The notes below the pieces were generated by a model. It did not search any database, was not told the origin of the DNA, and worked only from the letters and a program-made list of their open reading frames with translations. Source: Bisporella sp. PMI_857 (taxonomy: Eukaryota > Ascomycota > Leotiomycetes > Helotiales > Helotiaceae). From it: a stretch of DNA of 64,000 nucleotides. Numbering within the stretch: the stretch's first letter is position 1; every line of letters begins with the position of its first letter. The stretch spans positions 372,001 through 436,000 of the forward strand of contig JAJSPD010000011.1 of the NCBI GenBank assembly GCA_021307315.1. Direction: 5' to 3'. A program made the position numbers and the translations under genes. Below, in pieces: positions 44,489-53,989 of the stretch.

Positions 44489-45643
44489 CTATTGAATATT
44501 ATCCAAACCATTATCATCGTTATTATCATCAACACCATTAGCATTATTATTATTGCTGCCGGGCTGCTTGAAAAGAAGAAAAACTTGGCAACCATTTTCA
44601 TTAGTCCAGTTCTTAGAATTAACATCAGGGCACTCTAGAAACGATTAGAAAACGATTATGAAATGGTTAAAAAGTACTTACTGGAGTTTTTGCGAGTTTT
44701 GCAAACCGCACACTTTGTTTTTCCTTGTAATTTAAATTAGCGGCGCATAGCAGCGGCATTAGGCAATTTAGTCTGAAAACGTTTAGAAAACGAATATAGA
44801 ATATATAGAGTTTAATTATAAATACCTTTTTAACAATTGGAACAACGCGTTTGGATAAAGAAGCGACGGATTGTTGAACAAGTTAAGCTTAAACGATTAG
44901 AAAACGAATAGAAAACGGAAAAGCAATAATGTTTATTACCTGGGTAGCAGCAGCTACTTGAGTTTTGTGCTAACGAAGGTTTTTGGTAGCTTGAAATCTG
45001 CCCTATAAACGTTTTAGAAACGAATATAAAATATTTGAAAATCCAAAGATAACTAACTTTAGTAGGAGTTAAAGCGAATTCGGCATTGGCACGGATATTC
45101 TCAAGCTGGAAAACAATTAGAAAACGTTTAGAAATTGAGCGTTATACAGAAAACTAACCTTCGTAATATGAGCGAGAACAGCTTTCTGGCAACGAGCAAA
45201 TTCAACTTGAGCAGTTGCTTTAGATTGCTAAAACGTTTAGAAAACGAACTTAAAACGGTTGGGAATTAATACTTGACTTGCGGGTCCTTTCTTTCCTTCA
45301 TTAAATGTAACAAAAGGGTGTTGCTTGCGGATATGCTCGCGCAAAGCGTTCGTGGTTTGATATTTATTCTAAAAACGATTAGAAAACAAATAGCAAAGAA
45401 TTATATAACAATTAATATACGTACGTTATTGGCACACAGATCACCGTCGACATGACCGACGCGGCAAAAAGCTTCTCCAGCGGGAATATTAATACGGCCC
45501 TAAACGTTTAGAAAACAATTAAAAATCGGTTGCAAAGTACTTACAGCTCCATCAGTAGCAAACGGAACACAACCATCTGGGCGCTTGTTATACTTCAGAT
45601 AGGTCGTCGCCAACTCACTATTAGTCATGGAAATCGATGCCAT
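44489..45643 (-). CDS. Accessory zinc-finger-like protein of the MULE, nine exons
   Basis: Nine short exons: 45643-45545, 45499-45425, 45368-45273, 45227-45159, 45105-45058, 45002-44940, 44887-44826, 44772-44682, 44634-44489. Eight introns of 45-56 nt share a near-identical 3' part. The first five exons join cleanly in frame. Product: MASISMTNSE..., then FCRVGHVDGDLCANN...LREHIRKQH, a Cys2-His2-like finger, a Gln/Ala-rich coil, CAVCKTRKN...CPDV (second Cys cluster) and an Asn/Asp-rich tail. Exon 6 has one TAG (Gln expected), the exon 6/7 junction needs one extra base, and exon 8 has a stop after MRR, so the copy is slightly damaged. Function unknown; DNA or transposase binding is a guess from the Cys/His pattern and location. 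Confidence 0.7.
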
Positions 45644-46166
45644 ATTGTTTGTAGATCGCTTTCTAAACGTTTCAAGTCCTGTTAGTCTTTCTTCAAAAAA
45701 TACAGGTCAAAACGTTTTCAAAACAAATAGAAAAAAGATGTTTCAAAACGTTTAGAAAACAAATAAATCCTAACCTGGTATTTTGGTGTTGTTGTAAAGA
45801 GAAAGAATAAAGGTCAGGTAAAGGTTTTAAAAACGTTTAGCCCCGCTTTTCACTAGTAGCATTTTAAGCGAGCCTTGGCACCCTATTTTTTTTTATTTTT
45901 CGCGTCCACAAACATTACTCACTTGTTTAGTAATCGTTTTGTAAACGTTTTGAGCTTAATTTAATAATTGTTTGCAAAAAATTTTTATTTGTTGTTTTAA
46001 TAGATAACAAATGGTTTATTTACTTTACTTTTCACTTGTTTCTACTATTTGCTTTTTAACTCGTGCTGATATAAATTAAAAAATTTTGTTTAAAATCTTG
46101 AAAATTACTAGTATTCCTTTTGTAAACGTTTACGTGAAGGTCCAACTGAGCTTTTACGCTAATTTA

Positions 46167-46212
46167 GAGGTCCAACTGAGCTCAGTTGGACCTCCACCCC
46201 ACCTAACGTCTC
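46167..46212 (-). repeat. Right terminal inverted repeat of the MULE, with perfect palindrome
   Basis: 46167-46194 is a 28-bp perfect palindrome (GAGGTCCAACTGAG joined to its complement). A further GGTCCAACTGAG copy lies at about 46138. Confidence 0.87.
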
Positions 46213-46442
46213 AGTGAACCATAACCCCACCTTCAATTGCGCTGAGAATGCTACGAACATTATTGTATCCGATTCTATAATATCACTCCTGCCTCCAAAA
46301 AATCAAATCCAAACTAAAGGAAAAAGAGAAATGATACTTATTCTTTCGTGCAACAGTCTCATATCATCTTCGCAACTGGTGCCCTCCATGGCACTGACAC
46401 ATCAATTGTCCGTGCCACTTCTGGCTCTAGTTCATCTACCTC

Positions 46443-46733
46443 CTACGCAGCACTCTTACGCTTCTTGCCACGTTTCCTCCTGTCTTTGATGGCCTCTTTC
46501 GCAGCACGCACCACTTCTGGCTCCGGCTCTGCTTCTGGCTCATCTGCCTCTAGCGTAATACTTTTACGCTTCCGACCACGTTTTCCTTGCCCTTGGTGAC
46601 ATCTTTCGCAGCACGCGCTGCTCGCTGGTCGTGCCACCTCGATGTCCTCAAATCTCATCACTTTCGCCTTCTCTAGTGCGACTGACCTAGTTGGTCGGCG
46701 AACTTTAGCTTCGTTATTCATTCTGGGTAACAT
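46443..46733 (-). pseudogene. C-terminal tail of a pogo-type transposase
   Basis: Reads EKAKVMRFEDIEVARPA, GKRGRKRKSITLEADEPEAE and AAKEAIKDRRKRGKKRKS: a lysine/arginine-rich tail with a duplicated RGRKRK/RGKKRK module, typical of the C terminus of fungal pogo-like (CENP-B/DDE) proteins. The catalytic domain is not found here. It lies just beyond the MULE's right target duplication. Confidence 0.55.
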
Positions 46734-46773
46734 CTGATTTCGATTATCAAGAAGGGCACATTTGGCATCGAGG

Positions 46774-46976
46774 TGTCAGGCGCCAGGATGTCACGTGCTG
46801 AGGGGCAATGAAGGGGGCTCGGTAAAGGCACTGAGACTTGGCATGTATGGGCACGTAGGGAGCCGCCAGGGGTTCGGAGGGTATAAGTAGGGGACTCGGG
46901 ACGTAGTAGAGAGGGTAGAGATTAGTTTTTTGTTCAATATGAGTTGATTTGTGCCACACTACTCAAGCACCTTACA
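46774..46976 (-). mobile_element. Solo LTR, family D, inverted
   Basis: TGTCAGGCGCCAGG...AAGCACCTTACA, 203 bp, flanked by CGAGG at 46769-46773 and 46977-46981. Confidence 0.95.
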
Positions 46977-47649
46977 CGAGGAAAGCAGGAACAACAACAA
47001 GCAATATAAGCCAATAAGCACCGCCGGCCAGTCGACTTTAAAGTCAAGGACAAAGTATGGGTTTCGACCAAGAACTGGACTAGTGAACGGCTAAGCCGAA
47101 AACTAGGCTACCAGATTGAACGCCTATATAAAATCACCGAGCAAGTAGGCCATTTATATCGCTTGAAGCTTCCAGAGAGCAATCAGCTTCATAACGTTTT
47201 TGCACCGGAACTCCCGTGGAAAGACCCAGGTGACCCGCTGCCAGGTCAGCATCAGGAATTTCTATTGCCCGTAGTTTACAACCAACAGCCGGAATAGGAG
47301 ATCGAACAAGTCCTGCAAAGCCGTAAATACCGCCGGAAACTGCAATACCAAGTCGAATAGATAGGCGTAAATCATGACCCTGTGTTCTATGACGCAGAAT
47401 GATTCAAAGGGGCGCTATACAAGCTGAAGGCTTTCCACGACGAGTACCCTAGAGCTAAAGGTCCCCCGGTGAACCTACAGTACTGGCTCGACTGTTACCT
47501 GCAAAGCAAAGAACCAGCTGATCGTTCGAACGATAATGGGTATAGTAGTCTATGTGAGCTTAAATGGTGGATTTTCTATTTTTAATTTTCTATTCTTAAC
47601 TTACTATAGCTTGAAGACAAGCTATGCTGGAGGGGGGGGTGGGGGGTAA
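46977..47649 (+). pseudogene. 3' end of a second gypsy pol (family A): integrase tail and chromodomain
   Basis: Reads FKVKDKVWVSTKNWTSERLS, LGYQIERLYKITEQVGHLYR, NVFAPELPWKDPGDPLPGQ, then a chromodomain EIEQVLQSRKYRRKLQYQV with FKGALYKLKAFHDEYP. Three TAG/TGA stops fall at expected Trp codons (E*EIEQ, E*IGV, E*FKG). A long G-rich tract (GGAGGGGGGGTGGGGGG) at ~47627 acts as the PPT and leads directly into TGTCACGGCC, tying LTR family A to this gypsy lineage. The 5' side is cut by the family D LTR. Confidence 0.85.
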
Positions 47650-47681
47650 TGTCACGGCCCTGGCCTCTCTCGCTTAGAGCC
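47650..47681 (+). mobile_element. Truncated 3' LTR, family A
   Basis: TGTCACGGCCCTGGCCTCTC... matches family A for ~30 bp, then breaks at 47682, where unrelated sequence starts TGTTAGTACAATTAG like family C. Confidence 0.8.
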
Positions 47682-47916
47682 TGTTAGTACAATTAGTTGC
47701 CGACTAAATCGACTCCAGCTCCATTAAATCGACTCTGCCAAGGCGCTAAATGCCGACTACGGCGCATCACCTCCCCTTGCTCGATAGTAGTAATTTATTA
47801 GTAATTGAAAGGGCCAATTATGTTTGTTTGTCAAAACACTCACACTCGCGTCGTTGCGTGCAAACTAAGTTATTCTTTTGCTCTACCAAGTCGCTTATTT
47901 TATATACGCCAATAGT

Positions 47917-48204
47917 TGTCACGGCCCTGGCCCTATCTCGAGCTTGGCGCCAGACACTGCAGAGCTCGGTAGAGCTTGGCCCCTGCTACCACAGGGCTCG
48001 GCAACCCAGAGCTTGGCGACCGATGCTACAGGGCTCGCTTACGCTGGCCCCTGGCCAGCCTCCTGTATATAAGGCACTGCTTTCCTTCCCTTCTTCTGTC
48101 TGTAGCTTGTTCTCTTAGTTATAACAATTGATAGTTGTTCACACCTCTGAGTCCTTCTATCTAGATCTACGGATCGAGATCCCTGTTCAGCTTGAGTTGT
48201 TACA
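47917..48204 (+). mobile_element. Solo LTR, family A, 288-bp form
   Basis: TGTCACGGCCCTGGCCC...GAGTTGTTACA, flanked by ATAGT at 47912-47916 and 48205-48209. Longer than other copies by ~32 bp (extra GGCGCCAGACAC segment). Confidence 0.95.
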
Positions 48205-48270
48205 ATAGTATTTGTTACTGAAACCGTCTGCGGTCCTGCGCCTTCTGAAGCTTTTTACAAGGACCTTGAC

Positions 48271-48558
48271 TGTAACAACTCAAGCTGAACAGGGATCTCG
48301 ATCCGTAGATCTAGGTAGAAGGACTCAGAGGTGTGAACAACTATCAATTGTTATAACTAAGAGAACAAGCTACAGGCAGAAGAAGGAAAGGAGAGTAGTG
48401 CTTTATATACAGGAGGCTGGCCAGGGGCCAGTGTAAGCGAGCCCTGTAGCGTTGGTCGCCAAGCTCTGGGATGCCGAGCCCTGTAGTAACAGGGGCCAAG
48501 CTCTACCGAGCGCTGCGGTGTCTGGCGCCAAGCTCGAGATAGGACCAGGGCCGTGACA
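48271..48558 (-). mobile_element. LTR, family A, inverted partner of 47917-48204
   Basis: TGTAACAACTCAAG...GGGCCGTGACA, 288 bp, same long form as its neighbour, opposite orientation, 66 bp away. Flanks TTGAC and GTTGG do not match. Confidence 0.9.
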
Positions 48559-48669
48559 GTTGGTATCTTTTGTTTCAGAAACCAACGGTCTGGTCAAGGC
48601 ACATGTGTGAGTTTCACGTTACGCAGACACACCCTACATACCGCAACGTGCATTTTTGGAAGACCGGAA

Positions 48670-50850
48670 CTAAGCTTGACAGCCCACCAGGTCGGCTACA
48701 ATTCTAGCACAAAGCTCCCTCTCGCTCGCCTTCGCCACTTCGTCATCACTGCTATCGATCATGAGACAGCTGAGCACCACGTCCGCATAAGTGTCGCCAC
48801 ATGCCCATCTTAGGCGATCAAGATACTCTCGACAAATCCACCGTCTTCGCTCATAATGATCCTCCTCGTCATAATCGGGATTCTTATTGTACCCCGAGCG
48901 CGAGTCCTCGTAGTTCTTCAGTTTCTCCCATAGCCCGACTTCAAGTAGAAGAATGCCGAGAGAGTATACATCGTATGCGTGACGGTACAGGCGCTTTGGA
49001 TCTGCGTGCTTCGCGGGATGCTGATAATAGTCAAGCGTGAAGCCGCTGATGTTTGCCTCTTTCGTCTGCTCGGGCACCGTTACCTTCCCTAGCATGTTGC
49101 GACCGTATATGCTGTCAGCTCGAGCAGTTCCCGTTCTACGTCTCTTCTTTGCTCTCTCGTCCATCGGGTCATCCCACATCGTGCTGCCATCGGACACTCG
49201 CTTAGATAAGCGTCTAGAGCCGCCGTGTTCTTCTGTTTGTGGCGCAGATGGCAGATTCATTCGGATGATGACATCGTCCGGCCGTGAGAAGATGTAGCCC
49301 ATCAGAATAGGCTTTGAGACATCGATCTCGATTTTGATCTCGTATCGATCCTCCTGGAGTGCACTCACATGTTCGGGAAAGAACATCACTGACTCTGCGC
49401 GTATGTTCTTATGCAGCCAGCCACTGGAGTGAAGCAGGCAAACGGCACGCACAAGCTTTCTAGCCAGCTCGAAACGTGCACCGAGCGTAGATCGGACGCC
49501 TTGTTTCTGCTTGGTTCCAAGGAGTGACTGCAGCGTCACAGGTGCGCGAAGCATCAGGTTTTCCGCAGGCCGCTCACGACTCTGAGCGCCAATCGTGCCC
49601 GGGAGCTTATAGAGAATGCTACAATGACCCTTGTGCTCGCCTTCTGTGTGGTCAATCATACCGGCGATATCCAAACCATAGACGCTTTCCCTCATGTTCG
49701 CGCCTTGAAAGGTGTTGAAGAAGTTCCTGATGAGAGCGCGAAACTTGGGATCGGCTGGTCTGACAACCTCGATTGGTTCGACATCTTCTTCGGCCTCATC
49801 GCTGCTGCTGTATTCGTAGATCTGATCCATGCCAGCCTTGCTGTAATGGCGCGCCATCATGCCATCCGTTGACAGTGATCTCAAGAAGCGCGCCCGGTTT
49901 CGACGACGCTTCATTTGCTGTTTCTGCTCTGGAGTGAGTTCTAGCGGCGGTCCGCGGTAGTCTCGCATTTCCACGTAAACGACTTGCTCTTCGAATAGAG
50001 CAAGGCCCTTTCCTAAATACCACATCTCACGTTGCTCTTCGTCAACGCTGGTGAGAGTCCTGTCATCCTCTTGCTCCACGTCTCTGTTTTCATTAACCGA
50101 TGCTTTCAAAGTGGCCGCCGAAGCCAGCAATTCGTAGCCTTCCCGCACTGACGACTTTCCATCGACTTCTGCTTGCCGAATCGCGAGTCTTGAAGTCCAC
50201 TTCAGACCTGCTGGCGACTCCTGCCTGGCCAAGCATTCCATAGTGAGATAGATATTCATTGACTCGAATGCATTTTCGGGACAAAGACGATAGAGCGATT
50301 CGCTGTGAGATCTCAAGTCGGCGATAAGTTTCTTGAAGTTGTCCCTGTCTTTCAAAGCCCATTTAAACTTATTAAGCACGGAGAGACGGTTCTTGATTTC
50401 ACTGATCACCGGCTTGACATCCTCAATTGTAGTGTTTGGGATGGTCAACTGGACGTTATTGGTCGATTGCGACCCATCTTGGATGGCCTGGGCTGGTTGG
50501 AGCTGGATGCCATAGCGCTTGATGAGTTTCTCCTGGTTGGATAGTGTATCGGCAAGAGCAGAAAGAGTGCTGAAGACGCCTTCGGCCTTGAATCGGTTGC
50601 TCAAGAGGTACTCGTGAAGTTTGGTCCGCTTTCGTCTAGTGTGATCGGAGTGTTCCGGCTCGCTGCCGTCTTCATTTTGAATCTGCCAATGGAAGCCCCA
50701 GGCTTTGAGAATTGACTGCTGAATCTCCAATTCGCGCAGGTGAGCTGAAGATTCTGCCTCTGCTGTTTTCACGGTGGTGAAGAAATTGTAACAGTCCCGG
50801 CATGTCGTGTAGAGGGCCGCGATACTGATTGCAAGACCAGCCACGTCCAT
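48670..50850 (-). CDS. HeLo-domain pseudokinase, 726 aa
   Basis: Intact intron-free frame. N-terminal HeLo (prion-inhibition and propagation) domain, ~1-215: MDVAGLAISIAALYTTCRDC, WGFHWQ, helical to PENAFESMN. In HET-S the HeLo domain inserts into membranes and kills the cell. C-terminal protein-kinase fold, ~370-726: LARKLVRAVCLLHSSGWLHK, AYDVYSLGILLLEVGLW at 625-641, and a helical end. Catalytic residues are missing: the HRD motif reads HKN (480-482) and the DFG position reads MGY (517-519), so it should not phosphorylate. The overall plan, a helical membrane-active N-terminal bundle plus pseudokinase, parallels mammalian MLKL. Related fungal HeLo-kinase proteins often show the same motif losses. 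No upstream activator is visible nearby. Confidence 0.87.
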   Translation of the reverse strand: MDVAGLAISIAALYTTCRDCYNFFTTVKTAEAESSAHLRELEIQQSILKAWGFHWQIQNEDGSEPEHSDHTRRKRTKLHEYLLSNRFKAEGVFSTLSALADTLSNQEKLIKRYGIQLQPAQAIQDGSQSTNNVQLTIPNTTIEDVKPVISEIKNRLSVLNKFKWALKDRDNFKKLIADLRSHSESLYRLCPENAFESMNIYLTMECLARQESPAGLKWTSRLAIRQAEVDGKSSVREGYELLASAATLKASVNENRDVEQEDDRTLTSVDEEQREMWYLGKGLALFEEQVVYVEMRDYRGPPLELTPEQKQQMKRRRNRARFLRSLSTDGMMARHYSKAGMDQIYEYSSSDEAEEDVEPIEVVRPADPKFRALIRNFFNTFQGANMRESVYGLDIAGMIDHTEGEHKGHCSILYKLPGTIGAQSRERPAENLMLRAPVTLQSLLGTKQKQGVRSTLGARFELARKLVRAVCLLHSSGWLHKNIRAESVMFFPEHVSALQEDRYEIKIEIDVSKPILMGYIFSRPDDVIIRMNLPSAPQTEEHGGSRRLSKRVSDGSTMWDDPMDERAKKRRRTGTARADSIYGRNMLGKVTVPEQTKEANISGFTLDYYQHPAKHADPKRLYRHAYDVYSLGILLLEVGLWEKLKNYEDSRSGYNKNPDYDEEDHYERRRWICREYLDRLRWACGDTYADVVLSCLMIDSSDDEVAKASERELCARIVADLVGCQA

Positions 50851-52789
50851 GATAGTGATGGAATATGAATAAAATATGTACTGCCGGGCAACGTGGTAAG
50901 AGTCGAGCCGCAGCGTGCTATGAACAAGTCAGATGAAGTCAAGATCTTCATCTACAGATTTTATCAGCGACAATGCACCTTCACATAGTATATAAGATTC
51001 TGCTAAAGAAAACCCCGGCCATAAATAAAGCAACCTGAGATGCATGAGTGGTCTGACGGGGCGCCGAGGCTGTGCCAGGAATGACCAGTAAAGAGTGTAG
51101 AAACTTTGACTGGCCGATCGGCGATGCATGCGCTCCGCCTCACGTCATCATAAATGGCCAAATAGACAGACATAAATGCGTGTGTTCTCGACCTGAGAAG
51201 CGACGTCCACACCAGTGAGCGCGCCTTGCTGCAGCCTTGCAGAACCGCTGAGAGAGCCTGTGGGGGCTCATTCCACCCTCGTAACCTGTGCGTCTATCTT
51301 CCTGACCTTGCGTCGACACCACAAGCATGCATGGCATCGCAGAGCCCTATGCGACGTTCCCAGGTGCGCACAATGAGGGATCGCAGGTTTGGCAGGATCA
51401 AGGCGCGATCTACAACTATTACGGTGCTGGTGTCCGGGCCGGCACTCTGGAGCCCTGTATCTACCTTCAGGCCACACCAAAACCTTAAAACCTTAAAACC
51501 TCTTCGTTACTGATGGCTCGCTTACAGCCTGTGACTGTCCTTAACCGACCTTGGCTGTTGCACTCAGTCTACACTGGCGCAGCTCCTGTCAAGGCGTGTA
51601 GAGCGCCACCCAAATGTTCAGGATGTAATTCTCTGGATCATAATTATAGAAATTGCCCTAATAAATGATAACGGTTTATTATAATACCTGACTATATAAT
51701 TGCGATCGGATAGGCGTTAGAGAAATGGAGCTATCATCTGATTTTCGTTGTTGGATGGTGGTGATTCTCGGTTGGTGGTGGGACCTTCTAGATCGGCATT
51801 TACTGACTAGAATGGGAGCCCAGGGGCCGACCCGGGTACGCTAAGGCTAGGGAATATTGTGCACACTTTAAAATCCATCAGCTTGACACCTTAATCAAAA
51901 CTAAACGATAACTCAACTCATTGAGTTGAGCTTGACCCTGATTTCAGCCAACTTTGATAGACTCTACTTCAGCGTGGGACGTTCCAGGGGAGGAGCCTCA
52001 TATTTGATTACTGTATGGAGTAAACCATCTTCAGCACGATTTTGCTGCCGAGAAAATTGGCTCCTGTTGCTTTCGGTCTGCCAGATTGGCCACTAGTAAT
52101 CCAGCCACACTAGTGCCTAGAAAACCGTAGGGTGGAATATATTATGTGAATTGGCCGCGGGAAATAATATGCCGCACCGTAGCGGCTTAGCCAGGAGATA
52201 AAAGCAGCCGGCAATAGCAGGTTTGCTCTTACCTAGGTGGCATGCAGAAAGCGTCTTCTGCGAGTTTCAGCTCACCGACCAGCTCATTTCTACCCAACCA
52301 ATCTACAGTCACCTTTCCAGCCTAGGCACGGCCCGAAGTTTGGGGGCGTCGGCCGTCCAGTCCAGTAAGTCCGAGAGAACAAGAGCCTTCTAATCTGCCC
52401 CACATTTCCTATAGCAGGCAGGGATTATCACATCTTCACTCTCCTTAATCAGGATGATCGGTCGTGCTCCATTACATATTGGCACCGGCATAAGTTACGT
52501 TGGCCAATGGAAATCCTCTAGTAGTGATGTCTCTTTAGTTCCACATTTGTCTGTATGCATGAGTCCCTTTTGGTCTCCCGCTGAACATTTGCTTTTTCGC
52601 GACCGTCTTCTCTCCCAGGCATGACCATTACCTCGAGTTCAAAACTCAACAGCTTGCGCAATCATCTCGAACCCCATAGTTTACGATCCCGCGCTGCTCC
52701 ATTGATACATCCAAGAGATTTTTGTGCCAACTATCCGTATTTTCAAACGCCAGTAGAGTGAGGAAGAGATTCAACTGATTGTCCTCGCA
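50851..52789. other. Divergent intergenic region
   Basis: Lies between the start of the HeLo-pseudokinase gene (minus) and the start of the ankyrin gene (plus), so both promoters should be here. The only coding-like trace is at 51515-51668 (listed separately). No terminal repeats recognised. Confidence 0.45.
51515..51668 (+). pseudogene. Possible zinc-knuckle fragment
   Basis: The frame PVTVLNRPWLLHSVYTGAAP, KACRAPPKCSGCNSLDHNYR and NCPNK contains C-x2-C-x4-H-x4-C, a CCHC zinc-knuckle spacing. No start and no neighbouring gene; likely a transposon scrap. Confidence 0.3.
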
Positions 52790-53738
52790 ATGACGGATTT
52801 ACTAACGACACTATCATTTCTCTTTCTACTCACGGCGATTCACACAGTCGCTGCCGATAGTGGAGACGATCTCTCTAACAATCTTTTCACCGACCTGGCA
52901 CCGTAAGCTTGTCTACGTCATTATTCTTGTAGACGCCAAAGTGTAGGTATATCTAACCGCATATTCTAGACTCCTAACGCTGTTCGGCGAACGCTTTGCG
53001 CAGCAGTTTCTGAGCGAGGCCTTCAATTGGCTAGACCATATTATCTTCGCGATGGCACCGCTAGGAATTTTGACTGCAATCATTAGAGCTATTCGCATTG
53101 GTGGGCCATCATGGCTGAAAGCGACCATTGGTCGCGCGCGTGAGAATCGTGCCATTCCGGAAGTGGAGTTGATGTCTTCGACTTCGCATGAAGTATGCGA
53201 GTTGTGGAACGGCGACGCAGTCGTGCGCACTCTCGGACGGCCCCAGGTCAAACAATTGGTTCTGTTGCCCCGAGGAGAGGCGTATGAAATTTCTAAGGAT
53301 GAGGTAACGTTTGGTTTATTCACCTTGGGTGAGGCAGAAGAAAAAGGAGTTATGCGACGTGAGAGTATGTGAGAATATACAATGCTTTCACAGCTAAACG
53401 TGGGAATCGCTAATGGAATTATACGATACAGAATACAAAGGCCCTTTTATATATGTCTCTGACTGGATTATGGAGCGCGTAATTCACAGACGTCAAAATC
53501 GGGATGAATTGGAAGAGGGACTGCGCGATGGGGAGTCGGAGCAGAAGGTAAAAGAGCCAAATGACAAGATCGCTTCGAAAAATCAGGATCGTGGAGACGA
53601 AGATGCTCCTCCGGAGGAGGCTCCAAATATCCTACTTAATCTTCATCATGGAAGCAAGATATCCAACCTTGTTATCGCTGCTGTTGCCGGTATTTTGTTA
53701 CAAGTTGGCGTCTTGGTCTTTTCGGGTTTCATAGTATA

Positions 53739-53919
53739 TGTCGGTCGACTGCATCTCACGGGTCGCCGGGCAGACTAGTGATTTCACTTAGTATGCTCGT
53801 TGGCGTCAGGTGTAAGATGTGTCGATTGTTCTTGTGTTCTAAGCTACGTGTCGCGAAGAGGTTGCAGGTCCCGAGGGGACCCACAACTCTTCACGTGACT
53901 AGCTACATGGGTTCCAACA
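53739..53919 (-). mobile_element. 3' LTR of the young element (family G)
   Basis: TGTCGGTCGACTGCATC...CATGGGTTCCAACA; 181 bp, no difference from the other LTR by eye. Confidence 0.95.
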
Positions 53920-53989
53920 CTGGCAACTCTTTAAAAGCTTGAAAACCAAATAGCTATAGCACCTGTAAAGCCTCATATCCTTCTATCTA

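Larger units (their letters stand above)
38065..46212 (+). mobile_element. Mutator-like DNA transposon, 8148 bp, 9-bp target duplication
   Basis: Flanked by AGTGAACCA at 38056-38064 and 46213-46221. The ends are inverted repeats (left AGGTCGGCAGGTCAGGTGG..., right inverse GAGACGTTAGGTGGGGTGG...) that align without gaps and match at about 30 of 37 positions, ending in GTCCAACTGAGCTCAG. A decayed MULE-like transposase lies on plus, and two related zinc-finger-like genes on minus. A 9-bp duplication fits the Mutator superfamily (8-11 bp). Family A and F LTRs are nested inside. The interior is very AT-rich and carries about 28 copies of AACGTTT-type motifs. Confidence 0.87.

Noticed and set aside
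38065..46212. Centromere or replication-origin reading of the AT-rich AAACGTTT-dense block
   Set aside because: Its limits coincide exactly with TIRs and a 9-bp target duplication, and it contains transposase motifs.
38065..46212. Starship-type giant element
   Set aside because: No tyrosine-recombinase (DUF3435) gene is seen; TIRs and 9-bp duplication fit a Mutator-like transposon.
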